The position numbers and the translations under genes were made by a program. From assembly GCF_036759925.1 (NCBI RefSeq), contig NZ_JAPKIB010000001.1, positions 620,001-684,000 on the forward strand: 64,000 nt of DNA, given 5' to 3'. Every line of letters begins with the position of its first letter. Position 1 is the stretch's first letter. Positions 35,127 to 42,624 of the stretch are shown here, in pieces. Origin of the DNA: Kluyvera sp036759925. GTDB taxonomy: Bacteria; Pseudomonadota; Gammaproteobacteria; Enterobacterales; Enterobacteriaceae. The notes under the pieces were generated by a model that was not told the origin of the DNA, made no database searches, and worked only from the letters and a program-made list of their open reading frames with translations.

Positions 35127-35909
35127 TTACTCGCCGTAAACGTTAAAATCGAAGTACTTCTTCGCCAGCTTGTCGTAGGTGCCGTCAGCACGCATGTCAG
35201 CAAACGCTTTGTTCAGCGCATTCAGCAGCTCGGTATCGTCTTTACGCAGACCCATACCGGTACCCACACCGAACAGCTTCACGTCTTTAATGGACGGGCC
35301 GCCGAACTGGTAGTCTTTACCGATTGGCTGTTTCAGGAAACCTTCACTCGCCGCCACTTCGTCCTGGAATGCTGCATCAATACGGCCAGCGGTCAGGTCA
35401 GAGTAGATATTGTCCTGCCCCTGATAGGAGACAATTTCAATACCCTTCGGCGCCCAGTGTTCGTTACCGTACGTCTCCTGAGTGGTACCCTGCAGTACAC
35501 CCACGCGCTTGCCTTTCAGCGTGGCAAGGTCAGGCGTAATTGGGGAACCTTTTTTCACCACCAGACGGGAGTCAGCGGCATAGAGTTTGTCGGTAAAGGC
35601 GATTTCCTGCTGACGTTTTTCGGTGATCGACAGCGAGGACATGATGGCATCGATTTTCTTCGCTTTCAGCGAGGGGATCAGGGCGTCCAGCGGGTTTTCC
35701 ACGAAGGTACATTGTGCCTGGATGCGCTTACACAGCTCTTTTGCCAGATCAATGTCAAAACCCACTAATTCACCCTGTGCATTCTTTGATTCGAACGGTG
35801 CATACGTAGGGTCAGTACCGATACGCACTTTTTGCGGGATTGCTGCAAATGCGCTTGATGCAGAAGCAAGCGCTAATACCAGAGAAAAAGACAACGCCAG
35901 TTTTTTCAT
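35127..35909 (-). CDS. hisJ: histidine-binding periplasmic protein HisJ
   Basis: Periplasmic solute-binding protein for L-histidine, 260 residues. A signal peptide (MKKLALSFSLVLALASASSA, cleaved after AFA) precedes AIPQKVRIGTDPTYAPFESK, the SBP_bac_3 start. It is similar along its length to ArgT encoded just upstream, a tandem duplication also seen in E. coli and Salmonella. It delivers ligand to HisQMP. A sigma54-type promoter lies at 35959-35974. Confidence 0.97.
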   Translation of the reverse strand: MKKLALSFSLVLALASASSAFAAIPQKVRIGTDPTYAPFESKNAQGELVGFDIDLAKELCKRIQAQCTFVENPLDALIPSLKAKKIDAIMSSLSITEKRQQEIAFTDKLYAADSRLVVKKGSPITPDLATLKGKRVGVLQGTTQETYGNEHWAPKGIEIVSYQGQDNIYSDLTAGRIDAAFQDEVAASEGFLKQPIGKDYQFGGPSIKDVKLFGVGTGMGLRKDDTELLNALNKAFADMRADGTYDKLAKKYFDFNVYGE

Positions 35910-35958
35910 ATCATCCTCTACAAGCTGTGATTCTTGTGTGTTTTTTAGAAATAATCTG

Positions 35959-35974
35959 AGCAGTTATCGTGCCA
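35959..35974 (-). promoter_or_regulatory. sigma54 promoter for hisJQMP
   Basis: TGGCACG-ATAA-CTGCT on the minus strand, with GG (-24) and GC (-12) separated by exactly 10 bp. The start point would be near 35949, giving a 40-nt leader. Fits nitrogen-limitation control through NtrC. Confidence 0.75.
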
Positions 35975-36076
35975 TCTTTCGGCCCTTTAAGGCAAAGCAT
36001 TCTGCCCTTCAGGCTGGCTTTTTTCTCATTAAAAATGCTTAATTATGCAACCTCGCGCAACTTTCGAACAAAAAAC

Positions 36077-36120
36077 GCACCATCGTGGTGCAAGGGCAAA
36101 TATATGCACCACGATGATAC
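36077..36120. promoter_or_regulatory. tandem NtrC-type enhancer sites between argT and hisJ
   Basis: GCACCA-TCG-TGGTGC (36077-36091) is a perfect dyad of the glnA-type NtrC site. GCACCA-CGA-TGATAC (36106-36120) is a weaker second copy 29 bp away, about three helical turns. They sit about 135 and 164 bp upstream of the predicted hisJ start. The two sites can also fold as one hairpin (CATCGTGGTGCA / TGCACCACGATG) with a T-run 5 nt on, so partial termination after argT is a second possible role. Confidence 0.65.
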
Positions 36121-36130
36121 ATGCGACCGC

Positions 36131-36913
36131 TTAGTCGCCGTAGACGTTGAAGTTAAAATACTTCTTCGCCATCTTGTCGTAGGTGCCGTCCGCGCGCAGT
36201 TCCGCTAACGCTTTATCGAACGCCGCTTTCAGCTCGACATCATCTTTACGCAGCCCAACGCCGGTGCCGTCACCGAAGTATTTTTTGTCTTTTACCGACG
36301 GGCCAGCAAACTCGAAATCCTTACCGGCAGGCTGTTTCAGGAAGCCTTCGCTGGCGGCGACTTCATCCTGCAATGCCGCATCCAGTCGGCCGGCTGCCAG
36401 GTCGGCGTAGATCAGATCCTGGTTTTGATAGGCCACTACGTCCACGCCTTTGCTGCGCCAGTTTTCATTGGCATAAGCTTCCTGCGTAGATCCCTGAAGC
36501 ACACCAATGTGCTTGCCCTTTAGCCCGTCCAGCGTCGGTTTCACCGAAGAACCTTTGGCGGCAATCAGGCGGGAATCCGCCGCGTACAACTTGTTGGAGA
36601 AGGCAATCTCCTGCTGGCGCTTTTCGGTGATCGACAGCGAAGAGATAATCGCGTCAATTTTCTTCGCCTTCAGTGAAGGGATCAGCGCGTCAAAATCGCT
36701 GCCAACCCAGGTACACTTGATGCTGGCGCGTTTACACATTTCGTTGCCCAGATCGATATCAAAGCCAATAAAATCGCCTTTGGCATCTTTCGATGAGAAC
36801 GGTGCGTAGGTGGTATCGGTACCGATGCGGATGCTCTGTGGCAGTGCGGCAAATACGCTGGAGGCGCTGCTGAGACCCAGCAGCAAAGAGAGAGCCAGAA
36901 CCGTCTTTTTCAT
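36131..36913 (-). CDS. argT: lysine/arginine/ornithine-binding periplasmic protein ArgT
   Basis: Periplasmic binding protein that feeds lysine, arginine and ornithine to HisQMP; 260 residues with signal peptide MKKTVLALSLLLGLSSASSV (cleaved after FA, mature start ALPQ). It is a paralogue of HisJ of the same length and shares most motifs (SSLSITEKRQQEIAF, GVLQGSTQE, KKYFNFNVYG). It is transcribed from its own sigma54-type promoter, with hisJ as a separate unit downstream. Confidence 0.97.
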   Translation of the reverse strand: MKKTVLALSLLLGLSSASSVFAALPQSIRIGTDTTYAPFSSKDAKGDFIGFDIDLGNEMCKRASIKCTWVGSDFDALIPSLKAKKIDAIISSLSITEKRQQEIAFSNKLYAADSRLIAAKGSSVKPTLDGLKGKHIGVLQGSTQEAYANENWRSKGVDVVAYQNQDLIYADLAAGRLDAALQDEVAASEGFLKQPAGKDFEFAGPSVKDKKYFGDGTGVGLRKDDVELKAAFDKALAELRADGTYDKMAKKYFNFNVYGD

Positions 36914-36985
36914 ACGTTCCCCTATTAAACCGTGATGTCGTTAACTGCTAATAGTTATGTTGTGTTGTGTCTGCAAAACCTACTC

Positions 36986-37001
36986 TGCATCTTCCGTGCC
37001 A
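36986..37001 (-). promoter_or_regulatory. sigma54 promoter for argT
   Basis: TGGCACG-GAAG-ATGCA on the minus strand, GG and GC 10 bp apart, start predicted near 36976. A degenerate NtrC-like dyad GCACAA-TGG-TGGCGC lies at 37187-37201, about 218 bp upstream. The rest of the 36914-37205 gap is AT-rich and holds no gene. Confidence 0.72.
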
Positions 37002-37205
37002 TTTTTAATGCTGCAAAAACATGTGATGTTAAAAATGTTAACTAAAAGATAACAAGAGATGATCATCAGGAAAGATATCAGCCGCAGCGTATAAATCGAG
37101 CACAAAAGTGCAAACGGGATGATTAAATATCGAGGATTTGATCGGTGTTACACAATTGCCCTGAAACAGGGCAAAAGCGACATCATGCACAATGGTGGCG
37201 CAGGG

Positions 37206-37775
37206 TTATGCGCCGGTCCAGCGGGTAAAGAGATCTTCAGGCAGGGTGATATCAAACAGATCGAGTACGCGGTTAACCGTCTGGTTAATCACATCGTCCA
37301 GCGTTTGTGGGCGATGATAAAACGCCGGCACCGGCGGCATGATCACCGCGCCAATTTCCGCCGCCTGGGTCATCAGCCGCAGATGGCCTAAATGCAGCGG
37401 CGTTTCGCGCACGCACAGCACCAATGGGCGACGCTCTTTCAGCACCACGTCGGCGGCGCGGGTCAGCAGGCCGTCGGTATAGCTGTTGACGATGCCGGAG
37501 AGGGTTTTTATCGAGCACGGCAGGATAACCATACCCGCGGTTTTGAACGAGCCGGAAGAGATGCTGGCGGCGATATCTCGCGCGTCGTGTACCACGTCCG
37601 CCAGCGCCTGAACCTCACGCAGCGAAAAATCTGTCTCCAGCGCCAGCGTCTGTCTTGCCGCCTGGCTCATCACCAGATGCGTTTCGACGTCCGCCACGGT
37701 TTGCAGCACCTGCAACAGCCGCACGCCGTAAATAGCGCCGCTTGCGCCGGAAATACCAATGATGAGTCGTTTCAC
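37206..37775 (-). CDS. ubiX: flavin prenyltransferase UbiX
   Basis: Makes the prenylated FMN cofactor used by the decarboxylase UbiD in ubiquinone synthesis; 189 residues. Flavin-binding motifs GISGASGAIYGVRLL (about 7-21), SISSGSF and ILPCSIKTLSGI, and the RETPLHLGHL segment, are intact. I choose GTG at 37775 (VKRLIIG), with AGGGCGG upstream and a length equal to E. coli; an ATG at 37805 would add 10 residues. In E. coli it follows purF; here a sugar cassette separates them and ubiX lies 41 bp downstream of a lacI-type gene. Confidence 0.95.
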   Translation of the reverse strand: MKRLIIGISGASGAIYGVRLLQVLQTVADVETHLVMSQAARQTLALETDFSLREVQALADVVHDARDIAASISSGSFKTAGMVILPCSIKTLSGIVNSYTDGLLTRAADVVLKERRPLVLCVRETPLHLGHLRLMTQAAEIGAVIMPPVPAFYHRPQTLDDVINQTVNRVLDLFDITLPEDLFTRWTGA

Positions 37776-37816
37776 ACGAACCGCCCTGTAGCCATAATGT
37801 GGCAAACTTTGCCGGA

Positions 37817-38830
37817 TTACGGCGCCAGACGCAACCGCAACGCGTCGCTATCCGTCACCGAACTGCCGCGCGCCACCAGCCGCACGGGAAGCAGCAGGTT
37901 ACGTTCGCTTTCGTCGTTCATCAGTAACTGGAAGGCATCGCGCCCCAGTTCACGTTTATCGACCGCCACCGTGGTCAGCGGCGGATGGGCCCAGGCCGCC
38001 GCATCGATGTCATCGAAACCGACGATAGCCACCTCTTCCGGCACGCGGATCCCCCGGCGGGCACACTCGCGCATTGCCACCAGCGCAGCCACGTCGTTGT
38101 AGGCAAAAATCGCATCCGGCGGCTGCGGTAGCGCCAGCAATCGAGACATTCCTTCGACCAGCACCTGCTCAATCTCTTTAATCGGCGGCACCTCAACGCA
38201 GTATTCTGGCGTAAGCGTCAGCCCGGCATCAAACAGCGCCTGCTGATAGCCCTCGACGCGCTGACGAATACTGTAGTGGCGCTGTGACGTCCCCAGAAAC
38301 GCAATGCGGGTTCTCCCCTGCTCCAGCAGATGACGCGTGGCAATGAAGCCGCCGTGAAAGTTATCCGGGTTAACGCAGGGAAAATCCGCCGCCCATAAAT
38401 CGACCAGCGCTACCGGCAGCGCGGTCTGGCGCAGTTCGGCCAGCACTTCCGGCTCAAGGTAACCCGCGCACACCAGCGCATCCGGCTGGTGTAGTTGAAT
38501 CAGTTCAGATACCGAATCCTGCGGGCCAATTGGCTGAAAGCTCATGGCGATGTCATTTTCCCGGCAGGCATCCGCCACGCCCAGCATCACCGTTGAGTAG
38601 AACGGCAGCGCACTGGCGATATTGTGCTCCCGATGGAGCAAAAACATCAGCCGCTTGATACGCCCGGTGCGCAAGCGGCTAAAGTCATAGCCTTCCGCCT
38701 GGGCAATCGACAAGATACGTTGCCGCGTTTCATCGCTCAGCCCCGGCTGCCCTTTCAGGGCGCGGGAGACCGCCGCAATGGAAACGCCGCACGCCGTGGC
38801 AATATCTTTGATTCTAATTTTCTTCGCCAT
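37817..38830 (-). CDS. LacI-family transcriptional regulator
   Basis: 337-residue LacI/GalR regulator. The N-terminal HTH is IRIKDIATACGVSIAAVSRA (residues 5-24), followed by the hinge helix region and a periplasmic-binding-like sugar domain (about 60-325) with DAIFAYNDVAALVAMRECA and VAIVGFDDIDAAAW. It is divergent from the GPH symporter and GH127 genes, which it presumably represses until a plant arabinosaccharide is present. Ligand specificity is inference. It may also drive read-through into ubiX. Confidence 0.92.
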   Translation of the reverse strand: MAKKIRIKDIATACGVSIAAVSRALKGQPGLSDETRQRILSIAQAEGYDFSRLRTGRIKRLMFLLHREHNIASALPFYSTVMLGVADACRENDIAMSFQPIGPQDSVSELIQLHQPDALVCAGYLEPEVLAELRQTALPVALVDLWAADFPCVNPDNFHGGFIATRHLLEQGRTRIAFLGTSQRHYSIRQRVEGYQQALFDAGLTLTPEYCVEVPPIKEIEQVLVEGMSRLLALPQPPDAIFAYNDVAALVAMRECARRGIRVPEEVAIVGFDDIDAAAWAHPPLTTVAVDKRELGRDAFQLLMNDESERNLLLPVRLVARGSSVTDSDALRLRLAP

Positions 38831-39172
38831 TCCGTTCGCTTCCGCCTGTTAACCACATTGCCGGACAGAGGATACCACGCAGCATAGGGTGTCCGCTTCC
38901 CGGATTATATTTACTAAACAAATTATCCAAACCAATCCAATTATTGATGGAAGTGATATTTACCTCGCCATCACTCACAATTTTGTGATCGACATCACCA
39001 GTTAAACTTTATTTATAGTAAAAATAAGATCGAATTCACTATTTAAACCGTACGCTATATACCCGCATTTCGCTCAGGATCTATGCTCAGCGCCGTTAGT
39101 TATTTACTAAAAATCGTCAGAGATACGCCGTAATGACTTTTTGAATCATCACACCCTGTTCGAGGATTGGTT
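38831..39172. promoter_or_regulatory. LacI/CRP control region of the arabinosaccharide locus
   Basis: 342-bp AT-rich divergent region. TGTGA-TCGACA-TCACC (38984-38999) is a near-perfect CRP site. The dyad TCACAA-TT-TTGTGA (38975-38988) overlaps it and could be a LacI-family operator. TTTACTAAA, an odd palindrome, occurs near both ends (38908-38916 and 39103-39111). A TATAGT box at 39014-39019 is one possible -10. No gene in this stretch. Confidence 0.55.
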
Positions 39173-40576
39173 ATGACCATTGCTGATAACCTGGATACTG
39201 ATGTACAGACCGTTGATGCGGGAGAGACGCTCTCTACCCGCGAAAAGATAGGCTATGGATTAGGCGATGCCGGCGGGCATTGCATCTCAGATTTGATTAG
39301 CGGCTTTTTACTCTTTTTCTACACCGACGTTTTTGGGCTAAGCCCCGCCATCGTCGGCGCCATGTTCTTTACCCTGCGTATCTTTGATGCCGTTTCCGAT
39401 CCCGTGATGGGGGTGATTGCCGACCGTACCCGCAGCCGCTGGGGGCGTTTTCGTCCGTGGCAGTTGTGGACAGCCGTACCGCTTGGCGTGATCGGTATCC
39501 TGACGTTTACCGTTCCGGACATGAGCGCGAACATGAAAATCGCGTGGGCGTTCGGCACCTACTTCCTGCTTTCCATCGGCTATACCGCCAACAACGTGCC
39601 TTACTGCGCACTGATTAATGCCATCACTAACCGCCACGATCAGGTGATGTCCTGCCAGTCCTGGCGCTTCGTGTTAAGCGGCATTGCCGGTTTCCTCGTC
39701 TCCGTCGGCCTGCCGTGGATGGTGGAGTTCTTTGGTCAGGGCAACCTGGCGAAGGGTTATCAGTATGGCGTCACCGTGCTGTGCACCATCGGCATGGTGC
39801 TATTTCTGCTGTGCTTCTTCTGGGTGAAAGAGCGTGTGCCGCTATCGCTGGCGGGTAACTTTACCCTGCGCGAACACCTGGCTGGGCTGCGCAAAAATGA
39901 CCAGCTACTGATGATGCTGATCATGTCCTTCCTGCTGGTGAATATTCTCTGTATTCGCGGCGGCGGCTACATGTACTTCATCTCCTATGCGCTTGAGGGC
40001 GGCGCTGGGTATATGTCAATGTTCTTCGGTATCCTCACGATTTCCGGGATTGCCGGGGCAGTGATCGTCAACCCGCTTTCTCGCCGCGTCGATATGGTGC
40101 GTCTCTACTACTGGACGAACCTGGTACTGGTCGCGTTCGGGATTGGCATGTACTTTCTCCCGGTTGGCCCGCAATACCAGGTACTGTGGCTGGTCTGCAT
40201 TGCCGTTAACAGCGTGATTCAGGGCTTCACCCTGCCGCTGCACTTTTCGATTATGGCCTTCGCCGACGACTACGGCGAATGGAAAACCGGCGTACGCTCC
40301 TCCGGGATGAACTTCGCCTTTAACCTCTTTTTCATCAAGCTCTCCTGGGCCTCTTCCGGCGGCATTATCAGCCTGATCCTGATTATGGTGGCCTATCAGC
40401 CGGGGCTTGGGAACCAGACGCCAGCATCTATCCATGGCATCACCCTGCTGCAAAGCCTGGTGCCAGCCGTGTTCCACTTTGTGCTCGCTATGTGCCTGCT
40501 GAAGTGCCGTCTAAACGGCCCAATGATGAAACGTATTTCTACTGACCTTCACCAACGCCATTCACACATTTCCTGA
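39173..40576 (+). CDS. GPH-family sugar:cation symporter
   Basis: 467-residue inner-membrane transporter with 12 predicted helices, of the glycoside-pentoside-hexuronide:cation symporter family (relatives include MelB, XylP, YicJ). Hallmarks are the N-terminal KIGYGLGDAGGHCISDLISG, the DPVMGVIADRTRSRWGRFRPW loop (DPVMG...GRFRPW), and the cytoplasmic ADDYGEWKTGVRSSG. The ATG at 39173 has GAGG upstream; a TTG two codons earlier is less likely. It is followed after 7 bp by GH127, so it likely imports the glycoside that enzyme cleaves. Confidence 0.92.
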   Translation: MTIADNLDTDVQTVDAGETLSTREKIGYGLGDAGGHCISDLISGFLLFFYTDVFGLSPAIVGAMFFTLRIFDAVSDPVMGVIADRTRSRWGRFRPWQLWTAVPLGVIGILTFTVPDMSANMKIAWAFGTYFLLSIGYTANNVPYCALINAITNRHDQVMSCQSWRFVLSGIAGFLVSVGLPWMVEFFGQGNLAKGYQYGVTVLCTIGMVLFLLCFFWVKERVPLSLAGNFTLREHLAGLRKNDQLLMMLIMSFLLVNILCIRGGGYMYFISYALEGGAGYMSMFFGILTISGIAGAVIVNPLSRRVDMVRLYYWTNLVLVAFGIGMYFLPVGPQYQVLWLVCIAVNSVIQGFTLPLHFSIMAFADDYGEWKTGVRSSGMNFAFNLFFIKLSWASSGGIISLILIMVAYQPGLGNQTPASIHGITLLQSLVPAVFHFVLAMCLLKCRLNGPMMKRISTDLHQRHSHIS

Positions 40577-40583
40577 GGTAAAC

Positions 40584-42551
40584 ATGATGCAGTCTGATGT
40601 GATTGAAGCCGATCTGAACCGAATCACCATTACCGACCCATTTTTAGGGGAATATCAGCGCCTCATCCGCGACGTGGTTATCCCTTATCAGTGGGAAGCG
40701 CTGAATGACAATCTTCCGGAGGCGGAACCTAGCCACGCGCTGGCAAACTACCGCATTGCCGCCGGTCTTGAACAGGGTGATTTTTATGGCATGGTCTTTC
40801 AGGACAGCGACGTCACCAAATGGCTGGAAGCGGTTGCCTGGTCACTCAGCCAGAAGCCTGACGCCCAACTGGAAAAGACCGCCGATGAGGTGATTGAACT
40901 GCTGGCGCAGGCGCAGTGTGAAGATGGTTATCTGAATACCTGGTATACCGTAAAAGAGCCGGGCTTGCGTTGGACCAACGTGGCAGAGTGCCATGAGCTT
41001 TACTGCGCCGGGCACCTGTTCGAAGCGGCGGTGGCGTTTTACCACGCCACCGGCAAGCGTCGCCTGCTCGATATCTCCTGTCGCTTTGCCGATCACATCG
41101 ACACGGTTTTCGGCCCCAACCCCGACCAGCTGCGCGGTTATCCGGGGCATCCGGAAATTGAACTGGCGCTGATGCGTCTGTATGAAGTAACAAAAGAACC
41201 GCGCTATCAGGCGCTGGCCCGCTTCTTCGTTGAAGAGCGCGGTCAGCAGCCGTACTACTACGATATTGAGTTTGAAAAACGCGGCGGCACTCGCCACTGG
41301 GTGGGCTGGGGCGATGCCTGGCCGGGCATGATTAAGGACAAATCGTACACCCATGCGCACAAGCCGCTTTCCGAACAGCACGAAGCGGTCGGCCACGCCG
41401 TCCGCTCGGTGTATCTGATGACCGGGCTGGCGCATATCGCCCGCATGACCCACGACGAAGATAAGCGCCAGACCTGTCTGCGCATCTGGGACAACATGGT
41501 GCAGCGCCGCATGTATATCACCGGCGGCATCGGTTCGCAGGGGATTGGCGAAGCGTTTACCAGCGACTACGATCTGCCGAACGACACCGCCTACGGTGAA
41601 AGCTGCGCCTCGATTGGCCTGATGATGTTCGCCCGCCGGATGCTGGAAATGGAGGGGGACGCCCACTACGCCGACGTGATGGAGCGCGCGTTCTACAATA
41701 CGGTGCTCGGCGGGATGGCGCTGGACGGTAAGCACTTCTTCTACGTCAACCCATTGGAGACGCACCCGAAAAGCATTCCACATAATCATATCTACGATCA
41801 CATTAAACCGGTTCGCCAGCGCTGGTTCGGCTGCGCCTGCTGCCCGCCGAATATTGCGCGTACGCTGGTTGCTATCGGCCATTACATTTTCACTCCGCGT
41901 CCGGACGCGCTGTTTATCAACTTCTACGCCGGTAGCGAAGCGCAGTTCACGGTGAACGAGCAGACGCTAGCGCTCAAAATCGAAGGCAACTACCCGTGGG
42001 ATGAAGAGGTGAACATTCGCTTCGCGCATCCGCAAGCGGTCGAACATACCCTGGCCCTGCGTCTGCCGGAGTGGTGTGAAGCGCCGAAGGTGTTGGTCAA
42101 CGGTCAGCCAGCGGTGGGTAACACGATCAACGGTTACCTGCATCTGCACCGTGAGTGGCAGGAAGGTGACGTGATTACGCTGCACCTGCCGATGACTATC
42201 CGCCGCGTCTACGCCAACCCGCTGGTACGCCATGCGGCAGGCAAAGTGGCGATTCAGCGCGGGCCGCTGGTCTACTGCCTGGAAGAGGCGGATAACGGCA
42301 GCGAACTGCATAACCTGTCGCTGCCAAAAGAGAGCGCCTTCCGTGAGATTCAGGGTGTGGGCGTGCTAAAAGGCAAAATTCTGTTGCAGACGGAAGGGTT
42401 ACGCGTGCTGACCGCGCAGGAGGACAAGCCGCTCTACAGCTTTGATAATCGCCAGACGGCGGTGGAAAAGCAGACGTTAACCTTTATTCCGTGGTTTAGC
42501 TGGGCCAACCGTGGCGAAGGCGAAATGCGGATTTGGGTGGACGAGGTGTAA
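40584..42551 (+). CDS. glycoside hydrolase family 127, probable beta-L-arabinofuranosidase
   Basis: 655-residue GH127 enzyme. Residues equivalent to the Bifidobacterium HypBA1 zinc/cysteine active site are all present: Glu323 (GIGEAF, acid/base), Glu339 and Cys341 (YGESCAS), and Cys419-Cys420 (FGCACCPPN), where the first Cys of the pair is the nucleophile and the others hold zinc. The N-terminal catalytic (alpha/alpha)6 barrel (about 1-430) is followed by beta-sandwich domains. There is no signal peptide, so it acts in the cytoplasm on imported beta-L-arabinofuranosides such as those from plant hydroxyproline-rich glycoproteins. The exact substrate is inference. GAGG precedes the ATG. Confidence 0.9.
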   Translation: MMQSDVIEADLNRITITDPFLGEYQRLIRDVVIPYQWEALNDNLPEAEPSHALANYRIAAGLEQGDFYGMVFQDSDVTKWLEAVAWSLSQKPDAQLEKTADEVIELLAQAQCEDGYLNTWYTVKEPGLRWTNVAECHELYCAGHLFEAAVAFYHATGKRRLLDISCRFADHIDTVFGPNPDQLRGYPGHPEIELALMRLYEVTKEPRYQALARFFVEERGQQPYYYDIEFEKRGGTRHWVGWGDAWPGMIKDKSYTHAHKPLSEQHEAVGHAVRSVYLMTGLAHIARMTHDEDKRQTCLRIWDNMVQRRMYITGGIGSQGIGEAFTSDYDLPNDTAYGESCASIGLMMFARRMLEMEGDAHYADVMERAFYNTVLGGMALDGKHFFYVNPLETHPKSIPHNHIYDHIKPVRQRWFGCACCPPNIARTLVAIGHYIFTPRPDALFINFYAGSEAQFTVNEQTLALKIEGNYPWDEEVNIRFAHPQAVEHTLALRLPEWCEAPKVLVNGQPAVGNTINGYLHLHREWQEGDVITLHLPMTIRRVYANPLVRHAAGKVAIQRGPLVYCLEEADNGSELHNLSLPKESAFREIQGVGVLKGKILLQTEGLRVLTAQEDKPLYSFDNRQTAVEKQTLTFIPWFSWANRGEGEMRIWVDEV

Positions 42552-42554
42552 AAC

Positions 42555-42608
42555 GCCTCGGCCGGGCTACGCACTCCACGTAGCCCGGCCGAGCGAAAGC
42601 GACGCCGG
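42555..42608. repeat. REP-like inverted repeat, copy B
   Basis: Same core as copy A: CTCGGCCGGGCTAC / GTAGCCCGGCCGAGCG then GCGACGCCGG. The left arm is shorter. It lies between convergent GH127 and purF. Confidence 0.85.
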
Positions 42609-42624
42609 GAAAATACCGTCGTAC

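Noticed and set aside
36081..36116. Plain rho-independent terminator after argT
   Set aside because: The T-run is 5 nt from the stem and both halves match NtrC dyads, so I list it as enhancer sites with possible attenuation instead.
37100..37114. NtrC-like site GCACAAAAGTGC upstream of argT
   Set aside because: The half-sites are separated by 4 bp instead of 7, so the spacing does not fit NtrC.
39167..39172. TTG start for the GPH symporter
   Set aside because: The ATG two codons later is better placed after GAGG.
40842..41882. 346-residue minus-strand frame
   Set aside because: Antisense to GH127, whose active-site residues are all intact.
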